The notes below the pieces were generated by a model. It was not told where the DNA came from, searched no databases, and worked only from the letters and a program-made list of their open reading frames with translations. Below, piece after piece: positions 52,757-63,526 of a stretch of 64,000 bases of DNA (within the stretch, counting starts at the first letter, position 1; the number at the start of each line of letters is the position of its first letter). The translations under genes and the position numbers were made by a program. Origin of the DNA: Prochlorococcus sp. AG-442-B03 (GTDB lineage Bacteria; Cyanobacteriota; Cyanobacteriia; PCC-6307; Cyanobiaceae); NCBI GenBank assembly GCA_003212395.1, contig QCPU01000005.1, positions 1 to 64,000 on the forward strand. The letters are read 5' to 3'.

Positions 52757-54922
52757 TTAATTGAGCGGAGCTACTGGAGTTGGTGTTGGTTCAGGATAAG
52801 ACATTCCATTATTTTGACCTACACCTCTCAAAGTAAGATTAATTCTTCCTCTGCTATCAATCTCTCTAACTCTTACTGTTACATCGTCACCTTGTCTTAC
52901 TACATCTTCAACTCTCTCAACCCTCGCTTCGGATAGTTGAGATATGTGAACCATGCCTTCTTTACCAGGTAGGATCTCAACAAAAGCACCAATTGGAATT
53001 ATTCGAGTAACCACTCCAGAGAAAATTTCCCCTTCATGCACTTTTCTTGTAAGTCCTTCAATGATCTTTTGAGCTTCTTCTGCAGCAGCTCCGTCATGAG
53101 AAGCGATAGTTACAATTCCACCATCTTCAATATCAATTTTTGTATTTGTTCTTTCAGTAATTCCTTTTATAGTTCTTCCCCCAGGTCCTATGACTGTTCC
53201 TATAAGCTCAGGATCAATCCTAAAGCTTAAAAGCCTAGGAGCATGGGGAGAAAGGGACTCTTGAGGCTTATCTATTGCCTGTTGCATCTTTTCTAAAATA
53301 TGCAATCGAGCAGGACGAGCTTTTTTAATTGCATCAGAAATAATAGAGACTGGTAAACCTGTAATTTTCATATCCATTTGTAATGCTGTTATCCCCTTAT
53401 CAGTACCTGCAACTTTAAAGTCCATATCTCCAAGAAAATCTTCAATTCCTTGAATATCGGTAAGAATTCGTACTTCTTTACCTTCTTTGATTAAGCCCAT
53501 AGCAGTACCACTTACAGGAGCTTTTAAAGGAACCCCTGCATCTAGTAATGAAAGTGTGCTTCCACATACAGAACCCATTGAAGTTGATCCGTTCGAACTT
53601 AAAACTTCGCTAACTACTCTCAAGACATAAGGGAATGTTTCTTTCCCAGGCAATACTGGGATTATGGCTCTCTCAGCTAATGCTCCATGCCCAATCTCCC
53701 TTCTCCCAGGAGTTCTCATTGGTCTTGTTTCTCCTACTGAATAAGGAGGAAAATTGTAGTGATGTAGATAAGTTTTTTCGGTACTTGGATTCAGGTCATC
53801 CATTTCTTGAGCATCACTAGGAGTACCTAATGTGGTTGTTGATAAAACTTGGGTTAAACCTCTTTGGAATAATGCAGAACCATGAACTCTTTTTGGAAGA
53901 ATTCCTGCAGAAGCTGATATTTCTCTAACTTCGTCGAGATCTCTTCCATCAACTCTTTTCCCATCATTTATAATTTGCGACCTCATTAATTTTTTTGTTA
54001 ATTTTTTAAAGTCGGAACTTAATAACTTATCATTCTCTGAAAGAAGAACTTTTAATTGGTTGTTCTCCTTCAAAGAATCAATTTTATCTTGAGTCTGAAC
54101 TTTTATTTTTTCGAGTTCAAGATCTCTCTCTTCCTTTGAAAGATCAAATTTCTTTAAAACTAACTCAATTGGTTTAGTGCAATTTTTCTCTAAATAAGAG
54201 GGCAATGTTTTATCTTCTTCAGGTTCAGATGGCTTAATCTGTTGTATGCCTAAATCTTTTAGTAAATCTTCTTGCGATTTAATAAGTTCAGTAACTGCTT
54301 CATAACCAAAATCTATAGCTTCGATAGTATCTTGCTCTGATAACTGGTTAGCACCTGCCTCAATCATAACAATACCTTCAGGTGAACCTGCAACAACAAT
54401 GTCTAAATCTCCTCTCTCTATCTCTCTATAACTTGGATTTAAGATGAAATCATCTCCAATAAGACCAACTCTAACTGCAGCCATTGGCCCATAAAATGGA
54501 ATCTCTCCAAGTAAAGTTGCTATTGAAGCCCCGGTAACAGCTAAAACATCTGCTGGAACTCTTTCATCTAGAGAAAGACATGAGGCAACAATTTGTATCT
54601 CATCTCTCATCCATGAAGGGAAAAGTGGCCTCATTGGCCTGTCGATCAATCTTGCAATAAGAGTCGCTCTTTCTGGAGGACGACCCTCTCTCCTCATAAA
54701 ACCACCAGGAATTCTTCCTGCAGCGTATAGTTTCTCCTCATAGTCACATATTAGAGGTAGAAAGTCAGAAGCATCTTTTTTTGTAGTTTTTGTTGCTGTA
54801 ACTAATAGAGAGGTGTCACCACACTCAATCATTACTGATCCATTTGCTTGAGGAGCATATAGTCCTGTAGTTAGTCGTATCTCTCGTCCGTCAAACGTGA
54901 TCGACTTATTTTGTCCTTCCAC
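52757..54922 (-). CDS. pnp: polynucleotide phosphorylase
   Basis: A 721-residue 3'-to-5' exoribonuclease with two RNase PH domains (N-terminal ~10-225; second ~325-545 with [14 protein letters not shown] and [31 protein letters not shown]). A KH domain (~558-620, [11 protein letters not shown]) and an S1 domain (~632-705, [34 protein letters not shown]) follow. It is full length with all domains. It is core genome with normal codon use. Confidence 0.96.
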   Translation of the reverse strand: MEGQNKSITFDGREIRLTTGLYAPQANGSVMIECGDTSLLVTATKTTKKDASDFLPLICDYEEKLYAAGRIPGGFMRREGRPPERATLIARLIDRPMRPLFPSWMRDEIQIVASCLSLDERVPADVLAVTGASIATLLGEIPFYGPMAAVRVGLIGDDFILNPSYREIERGDLDIVVAGSPEGIVMIEAGANQLSEQDTIEAIDFGYEAVTELIKSQEDLLKDLGIQQIKPSEPEEDKTLPSYLEKNCTKPIELVLKKFDLSKEERDLELEKIKVQTQDKIDSLKENNQLKVLLSENDKLLSSDFKKLTKKLMRSQIINDGKRVDGRDLDEVREISASAGILPKRVHGSALFQRGLTQVLSTTTLGTPSDAQEMDDLNPSTEKTYLHHYNFPPYSVGETRPMRTPGRREIGHGALAERAIIPVLPGKETFPYVLRVVSEVLSSNGSTSMGSVCGSTLSLLDAGVPLKAPVSGTAMGLIKEGKEVRILTDIQGIEDFLGDMDFKVAGTDKGITALQMDMKITGLPVSIISDAIKKARPARLHILEKMQQAIDKPQESLSPHAPRLLSFRIDPELIGTVIGPGGRTIKGITERTNTKIDIEDGGIVTIASHDGAAAEEAQKIIEGLTRKVHEGEIFSGVVTRIIPIGAFVEILPGKEGMVHISQLSEARVERVEDVVRQGDDVTVRVREIDSRGRINLTLRGVGQNNGMSYPEPTPTPVAPLN

Positions 54923-55092
54923 TTTTTAAATTATAAATCTATACATAATTTATTCTTACATTTTATAGGGACATATTGAGTAAATTATTTAGATAAGCTA
55001 TAAAAATTCTTTAAATTTTACCAAAAATGAATTTTAATTTCTTTAATTATGAATTTTACGGTAGAAAAAAAGAAATAAAAAAATAACTTGTG

Positions 55093-55395
55093 CTACCAAC
55101 TTGATTTAACTACCCCAGGGAGCTCGCCATTATGAGCTCTTTGCCTCAACTGATTTCTGCAAAGACCAAAGTCTCTGTAGACTCCCCTTGGTTTACCAGT
55201 TGCCCAACATCTATTTCTCACCCTATTTGGAGCAGAGTTTCTAGGCAAACCCTGAATTTTTCTATGTATTTCTAATCTTTCCATTGGGTCTTTCGCGGCA
55301 TTGAATTCGATTAATAATGATTTTCTTTTCGCAGCATATTTTTGTACAAGTTTTTTGCGTTTGACCTCTCTCGCAATCATGGACTTTTTAGCCAT
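55093..55395 (-). CDS. rpsN: 30S ribosomal protein S14
   Basis: A 100-residue protein starting [16 protein letters not shown], with [50 protein letters not shown] at the end. This is the long, zinc-free (C-minus) form: only isolated cysteines, not two CxxC pairs. It binds 16S rRNA in the small-subunit head. Confidence 0.97.
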   Translation of the reverse strand: MAKKSMIAREVKRKKLVQKYAAKRKSLLIEFNAAKDPMERLEIHRKIQGLPRNSAPNRVRNRCWATGKPRGVYRDFGLCRNQLRQRAHNGELPGVVKSSW

Positions 55396-55457
55396 TTAGT
55401 AGAATTTTTAATTATTTATCTATATTAACAGCTTGGATAACAATTTTAAAAATTTAT

Positions 55458-56537
55458 TTATTGGTTTAATAATCTTTGTACTACTAAAAGTTGACTAGTA
55501 TCCCTTATTATAAGCAGCACACTCAGTCCAACTAAAAGAAAGAAACTTGATTGAGTAACAACCATTTGTACCTTAACTGGTACTGGCTTTCCCCTAAAAC
55601 CTTCAATCAAAGTAAAAACAAGTTGTCCCCCATCTAAAAGTGGTAAGGGTAAAGAATTCAGAACTGCTAAGTTTATAGAAATTAGTGCGGCAAATAATAA
55701 TATCCCTGTTCCTCCTTGTTGTGATAGTTGAGCGCCAATTTCAACTATTTTGACGGGGCCACTAAGTTGTTGAGCTGTTGAGGAGAAATTTGTAATTAAT
55801 CCTTTATAACCTTGTATTGTTTTTACTAAGAGAGATGAAAACTCGTTATTTGTGTATTTAAAAAGTTCGAATATGTTTTTTGTCTTTTTAGTTTCTTTTT
55901 TTATATTAGGTTGTAATTGAGCTCCAATTGTACCCTTACCATCTATATTTTTTGGTACCAAAGTTAAATCTTTCAGTACTCCATCTCTATCAATTGTTAT
56001 CGAAATTGGGTTCTCTGATGAATTCTGAATCTTTTTTACTAAAGCAGAAACTGCCTGATCGCCAACTCCTAAAGTACTGCTTTCAATTTTTAAGATTTTA
56101 TCCCCTGCTTGTAGTCCGGCAATAGAAGCAGCCTTGTCCTGCTGAGTAGCCAAAACTAGAATCCCAGGCTCTGGATCAAATGGGATCCCAATAGCAGTTA
56201 CGTTTACAATTAAGATTGTATAAGCAAGAATTAAGTTAGCGAATACCCCAGCGGAAATAACAATTACTCTTTGAATAACTGGCCTATTTTTTAAAAGATT
56301 TGGATCTTTAGGGTCAATATTATTTATTTCTTCATCAGGAAAGGAAACAAAGCCACCTAAGGGAAACGCTCTAAGTGAATAGGTTATATCTTTATATCTT
56401 TTCTGAATTATTGATGGTCCAAATCCAATTGAAAATCCATCAACATAGATACCTTGCAAAATTGCAGCAAGAAAATGGCCCATTTCATGAAAAAAAATGA
56501 GAAATCCCAGAACTGTTATTGAGGTTAAAACGTTCAT
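55458..56537 (-). CDS. rseP: RIP site-2 zinc metalloprotease
   Basis: A 359-residue integral membrane protease. The zinc motif HEMGH is at about 17-21 in the first span, a PDZ domain occupies ~120-200 (GLQAGDKILKIESS), and the second metal ligand lies in LPLPLLDGGQ (~296-305). RseP-type enzymes cut transmembrane anti-sigma factors and signal peptides. An ECF sigma factor with a small membrane partner is encoded at 7472-8273. Whether RseP acts on it is only a possibility. Confidence 0.93.
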   Translation of the reverse strand: MNVLTSITVLGFLIFFHEMGHFLAAILQGIYVDGFSIGFGPSIIQKRYKDITYSLRAFPLGGFVSFPDEEINNIDPKDPNLLKNRPVIQRVIVISAGVFANLILAYTILIVNVTAIGIPFDPEPGILVLATQQDKAASIAGLQAGDKILKIESSTLGVGDQAVSALVKKIQNSSENPISITIDRDGVLKDLTLVPKNIDGKGTIGAQLQPNIKKETKKTKNIFELFKYTNNEFSSLLVKTIQGYKGLITNFSSTAQQLSGPVKIVEIGAQLSQQGGTGILLFAALISINLAVLNSLPLPLLDGGQLVFTLIEGFRGKPVPVKVQMVVTQSSFFLLVGLSVLLIIRDTSQLLVVQRLLNQ

Positions 56538-56546
56538 TTAATTATA

Positions 56547-57824
56547 TTAAGTAGTTTTTAAAAATTTTGATCCAAAATATGGTATTAAAGCATCTGGAAT
56601 TTTTACGCTCCCATCCGTTTGTTGGCCATTCTCAAGAATAGCAGCCATAGTTCTTCCAATCGCAAGCCCACTACCATTTAAGGTATGCAGATATGAATTT
56701 TTTTTATCAATTTTTGCTCTTATTGATGATCTGCGAGCTTGAAAATCTAAACAGTTGCTACAACTTGAAATTTCCCTATAGCATTTACTACTTGGTAGCC
56801 AGACTTCAAGATCAAAAGTTCTGCTTGAAGAAAAACCTAGGTCTCCAGTACAAATATCAACTAATCTGTAAGGTAGATTGAGCTTCTGTAAAATACTTTC
56901 TGCATCTGAAGTGATCTTGTTATGAGCTTCAATAGATTTACTTGGATCACAAAACCAATAAAGCTCAACTTTATTAAATTGATGAAGTCTTATTAAACCT
57001 TTAGTATCCCTTCCATAACTTCCAGCTTCTCTCCTAAAACATGGGCTATATGCAACATACTTAATGGGTAATTTCTTGGGATCAATAATCTCATTTCTAT
57101 GAAAAGCAGTTAGTGGAACTTCAGCTGTAGGAGAAAGCCATAGATCGTCATTAGAACACTTGAAACTTTCATTTGAGAATTTAGGTAATTGACCAGATCC
57201 TGTAAGACTTTCTGAATTCACTAAAGCTGGAGGCATTAACTCTAAATAACCATTTTTAGTATGCATATCGAGCATAAAATTTATTAATGCCCTCTCTAAT
57301 CTGGCGCCATTACCAATAAGTGTAATAAAACGACTTTTTGATATTTTAGTTGATTTTATAAAGTCAAAAAGATTAAGACTTTCGCCTATTTCCCAGTGAG
57401 ATTTAAGATTCTCTGATGATATAGGATCTCCCCAAGTTTTTACTTGGACATTATGACTTTCATCTTTTCCAATAGGTGCATCTTTGCTAGGTAAATTTGG
57501 CAAATTAAAAATTTGATTATGTATTTTTTTATCTAATATTCTTTTTTTCTCTTCATATTCTGAAATTTTAGTTCTGTATTCATTTCCTTTTTTCTTTAAA
57601 TTATTTAGTTCTGGAGAATCATTATTTTTAGATTTACTGAATTCTTGACCAATCAATTTACTTAACTTTTTACTCTCAGATTGGAAACTAGATATTTTTA
57701 TATCTATTTCATTTTTTTGAAGAGTTAATTCTTGTAATTGGGAAATATTAAAAATTTTTCCTCTAAGGGATAAACTTTCTTCAATTAAAGTTGGATTTTC
57801 TCTTATTAATTTTTGATCTAACAC
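56547..57824 (-). CDS. serS: seryl-tRNA synthetase
   Basis: A 425-residue class II synthetase. An N-terminal coiled-coil arm (~30-100, [25 protein letters not shown]) binds tRNA-Ser. The catalytic domain shows motif 2 [23 protein letters not shown] (~258-280) and motif 3 [19 protein letters not shown] (~376-394). Length is normal. It is 9 bases upstream of rseP. Confidence 0.96.
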   Translation of the reverse strand: MLDQKLIRENPTLIEESLSLRGKIFNISQLQELTLQKNEIDIKISSFQSESKKLSKLIGQEFSKSKNNDSPELNNLKKKGNEYRTKISEYEEKKRILDKKIHNQIFNLPNLPSKDAPIGKDESHNVQVKTWGDPISSENLKSHWEIGESLNLFDFIKSTKISKSRFITLIGNGARLERALINFMLDMHTKNGYLELMPPALVNSESLTGSGQLPKFSNESFKCSNDDLWLSPTAEVPLTAFHRNEIIDPKKLPIKYVAYSPCFRREAGSYGRDTKGLIRLHQFNKVELYWFCDPSKSIEAHNKITSDAESILQKLNLPYRLVDICTGDLGFSSSRTFDLEVWLPSSKCYREISSCSNCLDFQARRSSIRAKIDKKNSYLHTLNGSGLAIGRTMAAILENGQQTDGSVKIPDALIPYFGSKFLKTT

Positions 57825-57947
57825 TATTTTTTTTTATACCTTAATTAAAATAGTTAATCTAAATTCATTATTAGAGATTTTTGACTAAAAATTAACTAAA
57901 TTAATGATTCCTAACTTAAGGAATATTTTTAAACAAACTTTTTTTAG

Positions 57948-59414
57948 TTATGATGCAGATCGAGCTCGTCCTGTAGATGCCCATTCTTTTAATAAATTCA
58001 TTTGCTCTTTAGCTGTTCTTGATAAAGGAACTAATTCAGAAACTGCCTTTATTAAATCTTTCTCCATAAGTTCTCTATTTTCAGAGAATGAAATATGCAT
58101 TCCCTCTACTACTGCTTGTTCAAGTTCTGCTCCTGAGAATCCATCTGTTCTATCGATGATAGTAGATAGAGGAAAACTGTAACTTGGTCTTCTTTTTTTT
58201 AAGTGCAAATCCAGAATACTTAATCTTTCTTCAGAATTTGGCAAATCAAGAAAAAATATTTCATCAAACCTACCTTTCCTTAATAATTCAGGAGGAAGCT
58301 TATCTATAGCATTAGCGGTAGCAATGACAAATACGGCAGATTCTTTTTCAGCCATCCAAGTAAGCAAACTTGCCAAAACCCTCTGACTTGTTCCTCCATC
58401 ACTTCTAGCATCGCCACCAAAGCCCTTGTCAATTTCATCGATCCACAGGATACACGGAGACATGGCCTCAGCTCTTGATATTGTTTCTCTTGTTCTCGCC
58501 TCGCTTGAACCTACAAGGCTAGAAAATAGTCTTCCAACATCTAACCTAAGTAGAGGCATGGACCAACTCTTAGAGATTGATTTGGCGATTAGCGATTTCC
58601 CTGTTCCTTGCGCTCCAACAAGTAAAACGCCCTTAGGAATAGGTAATCCATAATCTCTGGCTTCTTTAGAAAAGGCCCTGTATCTTTGATTAAGCCAAAC
58701 TTTTAAAACATTTAACCCACCAATATCTTCCTGACTTGATTTAGCTTCGAAAAATTCTAAAATTTCACTTCTGGCGATCACTTGTTTTTTCTCTTCAAGA
58801 ATATCTTTAATATCTTCTTTACTTATTTTTCCTCTTTGAGCAAGGGCCTTTGCAGTTACTTGCTTTACTTTTATTTCGGTAAGTCCACTCGAGGCTATAG
58901 AAAGTTCGTTTAAGTCTTGTTCCTCAAGATTTGAATTAGTATTAATAGCAATTTTTTTTATTAGATTTTTTAATTCTTTTTGATTAGGTAAAGGTAGATT
59001 GACAATTGTCATTAATTCATCCAGCTCTTCTGATGATGGAAATAAATGAGAACTAATAATTAAATTATGACTAGTTTTCTTTAACACTGACGATAGTTCT
59101 TTAATAGTTCTATTGATAGAGGGATCATCATAAAATTTATGAAAATCTTTTACTAATAAAACAGTTGAGAATTGAGAACTTTGTTCTTTGAGCCAATTAA
59201 GGACACCTAACGGATTGTTAGAAAATTTACCTTCTTCATTTATTAATCCTTTAATACCGCTAACACAATCCCAGCAAATAAATCTTTTTACATTTAATCT
59301 TTCACAAGAGAAATTGACCAATTTTTCTAATCTTTCCTCTTCTTTAGTCCTGATCCAAATTAATGAGGTTCTTGATTTTATGAGTAATTCTAAATTTCTA
59401 CACCAAGAATTCAT
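57948..59414 (-). CDS. AAA+ ATPase, Ycf46 type
   Basis: A 488-residue protein. The first ~215 residues form a conserved non-ATPase region (LLIKSRTSLIWIRTKEEERLEKL). The AAA module follows with Walker A LVGAQGTGKSLIAK (~256-269), Walker B CILWIDEIDKGF (~317-328), an arginine-finger segment (LPPELLRKGRFDEIFFLDLP, ~372-391) and a C-terminal lid. This is the layout of Ycf46 of algal plastids and cyanobacteria, which has been tied to inorganic carbon use in Synechocystis. It lies between serS and yidC. Confidence 0.85.
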   Translation of the reverse strand: MNSWCRNLELLIKSRTSLIWIRTKEEERLEKLVNFSCERLNVKRFICWDCVSGIKGLINEEGKFSNNPLGVLNWLKEQSSQFSTVLLVKDFHKFYDDPSINRTIKELSSVLKKTSHNLIISSHLFPSSEELDELMTIVNLPLPNQKELKNLIKKIAINTNSNLEEQDLNELSIASSGLTEIKVKQVTAKALAQRGKISKEDIKDILEEKKQVIARSEILEFFEAKSSQEDIGGLNVLKVWLNQRYRAFSKEARDYGLPIPKGVLLVGAQGTGKSLIAKSISKSWSMPLLRLDVGRLFSSLVGSSEARTRETISRAEAMSPCILWIDEIDKGFGGDARSDGGTSQRVLASLLTWMAEKESAVFVIATANAIDKLPPELLRKGRFDEIFFLDLPNSEERLSILDLHLKKRRPSYSFPLSTIIDRTDGFSGAELEQAVVEGMHISFSENRELMEKDLIKAVSELVPLSRTAKEQMNLLKEWASTGRARSAS

Positions 59415-59433
59415 TATTTATTTAAGTTACGGA

Positions 59434-60576
59434 CTATTTTTTACTGTTAGGTTCAAAAGGTAGCCTTTTATCTGAGATAGTTGAAGCGGAAGTTGTTATT
59501 ACTTCATTTTTGGCCAATAATTGTTGATCCAAAATTTTCTGTAGATTTTCAGGAAGAGCCTCTTTATTAAGCAGAAAAGTTTGAAATGCTTGGAATATAT
59601 TAGCAACAACCATATAAAGTAAAACTCCTGCTGGTAGAGGGAAAAACAGAAACATTCCAGTAATCATGATAGGTGTAATTTTGTTAGCTGTTGATTGCTG
59701 TGGATTTGCAGGCATCCCCTGACTAGATAAAACTTGAGAAAGAAGTAGGGTAAGTCCAAAGGCGCCAACAAGTGTTGCGATATCCCAGTTAATTGCACCA
59801 TCTACATAAAAACCAACTTGACCAAGAGCTTTAATAAAAAGAAAACCACTTTTAGCAGCTAGGCCAGGAATTTTTGCCTCGATTGTTGCATCACCCGGTT
59901 TAATTGCTGTTACTGTACCGTCTTGGGAAACTTTAAGATATTCAGATCCTTTTGAAACCTTCCATGTTGGTAAAAATTTTGATCCATTGTCATATTTAGA
60001 CAAAACATCGGAATAGCTATTCCCATTTGTTGTTTGTAAATTTATTTTTACGGATTCTTCTGTTCCTAATTTTGTTCCATTAGGGATAGTAGCTATTACA
60101 GGAAAATGTGATTTTTCTGTAATAAAAATAGAGTGCCTTGGGGATTTGTAAGGTTTTGGATCAATAGCTGCTATTTGATCCTGTGGAACAACCTTGAGGT
60201 TTATGTTGTAGGGGACATCAGCAAATGGTGAACCTCTTAAGGTTGCAAACAATGCAAATAGCACGGGCATTTGTACAATTAATGGAAGGCAACCTGCTAG
60301 AGGACTACCAAACTCATTCATTAGTTTTCCAAGCTCTTCTTGCTGTTTCTTTGGATCACCTGAAAACTTAGATTTTATTTCTGCTTGCCTTTTTTGCATT
60401 ACTGGTTGAGCAATCTTCATCCTTCTAGCACTTCTAATTGAACCAGCGCTTAGAGGAAAAAGTGCAATCCTAATTACTACTGTCAATGCAACAATTGCTA
60501 AACCATAACTAGGGACTAAACCGTAGAAAAAATCTAGAATCGGGATAAGTAATTTTTCAGAGATGAACCCTATCAC
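59434..60576 (-). CDS. yidC: membrane protein insertase
   Basis: A 380-residue YidC/Alb3/Oxa1 protein. It shows [19 protein letters not shown] (~26-44) with the conserved Arg in the groove, [37 protein letters not shown] (~79-115), then a long periplasmic insert with a Big-like segment (~195-245) and the last spans (~262-350). It inserts proteins, including photosynthetic ones, into membranes. It is in the conserved rpmH-rnpA-...-yidC neighbourhood. Confidence 0.94.
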   Translation of the reverse strand: MIGFISEKLLIPILDFFYGLVPSYGLAIVALTVVIRIALFPLSAGSIRSARRMKIAQPVMQKRQAEIKSKFSGDPKKQQEELGKLMNEFGSPLAGCLPLIVQMPVLFALFATLRGSPFADVPYNINLKVVPQDQIAAIDPKPYKSPRHSIFITEKSHFPVIATIPNGTKLGTEESVKINLQTTNGNSYSDVLSKYDNGSKFLPTWKVSKGSEYLKVSQDGTVTAIKPGDATIEAKIPGLAAKSGFLFIKALGQVGFYVDGAINWDIATLVGAFGLTLLLSQVLSSQGMPANPQQSTANKITPIMITGMFLFFPLPAGVLLYMVVANIFQAFQTFLLNKEALPENLQKILDQQLLAKNEVITTSASTISDKRLPFEPNSKK

Positions 60577-60647
60577 GATATTAAAAAGAGTGTAATTTTA
60601 TTAGACATTTATTTTACAGGAAAATAAGGTTTTTGTAATTAATTTAT

Positions 60648-61061
60648 TTAGGATTTAGTAGCAAAACCCTCTACCTCGTTGAGATTTGGGATTTGTGATC
60701 TTTTATTTATATTTTCTTCAATAAATTTTTGCTTTTCTCTGAATAAAGGTAATGATTTCATTTCAACTTTTGATCCGTCATTAAGGATAAGTACCATATC
60801 TCCATATGATCCAAATCCCCTTGGAATAGATCTGATTTCTTCAATGTTACTTAATGAAACTTGTGTTTTGTTTTTACCAAACCATCCTCCATCTATTGTA
60901 ATTCTTTTGTTTGTAATTTTATATCTCAACCACAATGCTCTAACTATTGCGGCAAAGGTAAATGGTAATCCAAGAATAGTTATACCTGCAAGTAGATTTA
61001 TTATTAAATCTCCTTTTGCGGGACCGCCTTCATAAAAGGTTTCTTCATTCATGTTAATCAT
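60648..61061 (-). CDS. PH-domain membrane protein
   Basis: A 137-residue protein with two closely spaced hydrophobic stretches (~20-45) and a bacterial PH domain (LRYKITNKRITIDGGWFGKNKTQVSLSNIEEIRSIPRGFGSYGDMVLILNDG, ~47-98). It starts within the rnpA stop (ATGA overlap), and a second in-frame ATG lies 9 bases in. It is a fixed member of the cyanobacterial rpmH-rnpA-yidC cluster, with an unknown role. Confidence 0.75.
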   Translation of the reverse strand: MINMNEETFYEGGPAKGDLIINLLAGITILGLPFTFAAIVRALWLRYKITNKRITIDGGWFGKNKTQVSLSNIEEIRSIPRGFGSYGDMVLILNDGSKVEMKSLPLFREKQKFIEENINKRSQIPNLNEVEGFATKS

Positions 61062-61444
61062 TTGATTAGACGAGATTTGAACATTAAGTTTTGAAATTCT
61101 TCCAAAAGTCTGCTTTTATCGTTGCAGAAAACTCCAAATTTAAGGTTAACAAGTAACCAATATGGTTTGTGGTTATTAATTTTTTGAATATTTTTTAATA
61201 AGCATTCTTGAAGGATTCTTCTTAATTTATTTCTTTCTACAGCTTTTTTTGAAACTTTTTTACTTACAGCAATTGCAACCCTAAATTTGTTTGAAGTATT
61301 TGTGAGTTTATGAGTTAAGAGAATTTCTGGATTTGGTCTTGCAACTTTAAATGTCATTAATTTTCCATGATATGTTGTGGAATTTCTATGAATATAATTA
61401 AAAGTCCTATGACCTTTTAAACGCATATCTTTAGGTAAGGCCAT
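61058..61444 (-). CDS. rnpA: ribonuclease P protein component
   Basis: A 128-residue basic protein starting MALPKDMRLKGHRTFNYIHRNS, with the RNR signature KKVSKKAVERNKLRRILQECL (~71-91). It assists the RNase P RNA in cutting tRNA 5' ends. It is directly downstream of rpmH. Confidence 0.95.
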   Translation of the reverse strand: MALPKDMRLKGHRTFNYIHRNSTTYHGKLMTFKVARPNPEILLTHKLTNTSNKFRVAIAVSKKVSKKAVERNKLRRILQECLLKNIQKINNHKPYWLLVNLKFGVFCNDKSRLLEEFQNLMFKSRLIK

Positions 61445-61456
61445 TTGAATTTGAAG

Positions 61457-61594
61457 TTATACAGCTATTCTTTCTCTACCTTTTTGTCTTCTGCTTTTAA
61501 TAACCCTTCTGCCAGTATGAGAACGCATTCTTACTCTAAAACCAGAGACACGTTTTCTCTTTCTTGAAGTTCCGCCAAAAGTTCTTTTTGTCAT
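61457..61594 (-). CDS. rpmH: 50S ribosomal protein L34
   Basis: A 45-residue, very basic protein: [15 protein letters not shown], then [17 protein letters not shown] and [13 protein letters not shown]. The start is ATG at 61594, after AAGGATAA; the stop is TAA at 61457-61459. It is followed by rnpA after a short gap, the arrangement seen in most bacteria. Confidence 0.97.
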
Positions 61595-61624
61595 TTGATT
61601 AATTATCCTTATTTAATTTATCAT

Positions 61625-62203
61625 TTAATCGATCACTATAGTCCAGCTTCCTAAATAACTTGAAAATGATTTTCCTTTAGGTTGCCCAAATGAATGAAAT
61701 TGATATAAACCTGATTTTCTGGGATTATTGACTTTTAAGACAACTGCATAACTGTCTTTATTGGAAGGAATTGGGCTGTATGGGTAAATATCTAGTGAAC
61801 GCAAGTCTGATTCATCTGTATTGATTTCGATATCAGCTGGAATATCTTCTAAACATTTTGTTCTACTATTAAAACCGCCTATTTTTACTTTGCAAAAACT
61901 AATTTTTTCATTTTTTAATGTGGATTTAAAGGTTTTTGGAATTGCTAGATTTACTTTTAAGAGATCAGTTCTTCTATCAGATGGCCTCAAGAAAAAATAA
62001 ATTGTATTTCTAAATTTTTTTTTCTTTTCTTTTTGAAACCACTTTAATCGTCTATAGTCAGAATCTTGATTCCATTGGAATTCCAACCCTGCCTTAACAT
62101 CTTTAATATTATTAAGCAGAGGAGTGGAAACTAAAATTGCAGGAATAATAAAAAACCTTAAAATTTTAAAATTTAAAGTAAGTCTATTTTTGTTTTTAAA
62201 CAT
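61625..62203 (-). CDS. DUF2808-like exported protein
   Basis: A 192-residue protein with a signal-anchor-like N-terminus (ILRFFIIPAILVSTPLL, ~14-30), then GLEFQWNQDSDYRRLKWFQ, YFFLRPSDRRTDLLKVNLAIPKTF and LYQFHSFGQPKGKSFSSYLGSWTIVID at the end. The 'LRP.DR......l.ip..F' and 'G.y.f......p.G..p...lG.w...i' stretches are those I associate with DUF2808, a cyanobacterial exported family of unknown function. Confidence 0.7.
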   Translation of the reverse strand: MFKNKNRLTLNFKILRFFIIPAILVSTPLLNNIKDVKAGLEFQWNQDSDYRRLKWFQKEKKKKFRNTIYFFLRPSDRRTDLLKVNLAIPKTFKSTLKNEKISFCKVKIGGFNSRTKCLEDIPADIEINTDESDLRSLDIYPYSPIPSNKDSYAVVLKVNNPRKSGLYQFHSFGQPKGKSFSSYLGSWTIVID

Positions 62204-62275
62204 TGAGTAAATAAATTTTTAAAGGTTGAATTCGTGGTACTTAAATTAAAAGAGTAAAAATAGTTTTTACTAAGA

Positions 62276-62665
62276 TTAACATCTATCTGCCCTTAATTTT
62301 GCAGCGCCTCTTAAATAGGGATGCTTTATTGGACTATTGGGTGGAAATAAAACTTGAGCCATTATCCTTATACAAAAATTAATATCATTAGATACATACA
62401 TTTGTTGGCAGTCTATAAATGCTACTGAATCAAGTCCATTAAATTTCCTTGCAATTGAAGCGGGGAAACATGCATCTAAATCTTTTGTTGCAGTGAATGT
62501 AATGGATAAAATATTCGTCTTAATCAGTTTGTTTCGTGAAATTAATTCATCAATCAATTCTACTACGGCAACTTCTATCTCCCTAACAGAATTCCCAGAT
62601 GCTGTTGTAGCTCCACGAATAAATACAATTTTATAATCATCTTTCATTTTTTCAGACATATACAT
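62276..62665 (-). CDS. aroH: chorismate mutase, AroH type
   Basis: A 129-residue enzyme turning chorismate into prephenate for Phe/Tyr synthesis. It shows FIRGATTASGNSVREIEVAVVELIDELISRN (~14-44), SITFTATKDLDACFPASIAR (~54-73) and PYLRGAAKLRADR near the C-terminus, the trimeric AroH fold with the active-site Arg and Glu. It starts immediately after the sppA stop; nearby in-frame ATGs (62659, 62647) are possible starts. Confidence 0.92.
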   Translation of the reverse strand: MYMSEKMKDDYKIVFIRGATTASGNSVREIEVAVVELIDELISRNKLIKTNILSITFTATKDLDACFPASIARKFNGLDSVAFIDCQQMYVSNDINFCIRIMAQVLFPPNSPIKHPYLRGAAKLRADRC

Positions 62666-63475
62666 TTAAGGCTTATATAACCAAAGTACTTTATTAGATG
62701 AGTTAAACTCAAAAAAAATGTTATTGACAATTCTCTCAATCATTCTACTTCCCGGTATTAGTCCAAGTACTTTCTTCTTTTTCTTGCCGAATGTTAAGGG
62801 CTGAATTTTTGGATCAATATTAACCATTTCTGCAGCAAGTTCCCTTGCATCAACCTCATCTCCAACCTTATCAACAAGACCAAGTTCAAGTGCTTGTGTC
62901 CCAGTAAAAATTCTTCCATCAGCAAATTTTCTTACTTCTTCAACAGGTAAATTCCTTCCTTCAGCAACAGCTTCAGTAAATTGTTTGTAACTTTCATCTA
63001 TCAGTCCTTGTAGAAGACCTCTACCTTCCTCACTTAGAGGTTTATCTGGAGAGAGTATATCTTTAAATACACCGCTTTTAACAGTTTCAAATTTGATGCC
63101 GATTTTATTTAATAATTCAGATAAATTATTTCCTCTTATAATTACACCAATAGATCCTGTAATTGTACCTGGATTTGCAACTATTTTGTCAGATGCAACA
63201 CCAATATAAACACCACCTGATGCTGAGATATTCCCAAAACTAGCAATGACTTTACATCCTTTATCTTTTAGTCTTTTAATAGCAGAGTATATTTCTTGGC
63301 TATCACCAACAGTACCCCCTGGGGAATCAATTCTCACGATTAAAGCAGGAAATTCTCTATCCTCAATTTGTTTTAGAGCTTTAAGGACAGAAACTCTTGT
63401 TGAACTTGTGATAGGCTCATCAATTACTATACGAGCCATTCTTTTTTTTGACTTTCGTCTAAAAGGCCAAATCAT
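62666..63475 (-). CDS. sppA: signal peptide peptidase SppA
   Basis: A 269-residue, short SppA (67K-type half size). It lacks an obvious membrane anchor beyond the basic MIWPFRRKSKKR start. The catalytic Ser is in GNISASGGVYIGVASDKIVANPGTITGSIGV (~81-111) and the conserved Lys in the YKQFTEAVAEGRNLP region (~159-173, with DIL.P...L). It degrades leftover signal peptides. Confidence 0.9.
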   Translation of the reverse strand: MIWPFRRKSKKRMARIVIDEPITSSTRVSVLKALKQIEDREFPALIVRIDSPGGTVGDSQEIYSAIKRLKDKGCKVIASFGNISASGGVYIGVASDKIVANPGTITGSIGVIIRGNNLSELLNKIGIKFETVKSGVFKDILSPDKPLSEEGRGLLQGLIDESYKQFTEAVAEGRNLPVEEVRKFADGRIFTGTQALELGLVDKVGDEVDARELAAEMVNIDPKIQPLTFGKKKKKVLGLIPGSRMIERIVNNIFFEFNSSNKVLWLYKP

Positions 63476-63526
63476 TCTTTTAAGGTAAATTCATAAACTA
63501 CTTTAAAAAGACTATCAGCAGACCTA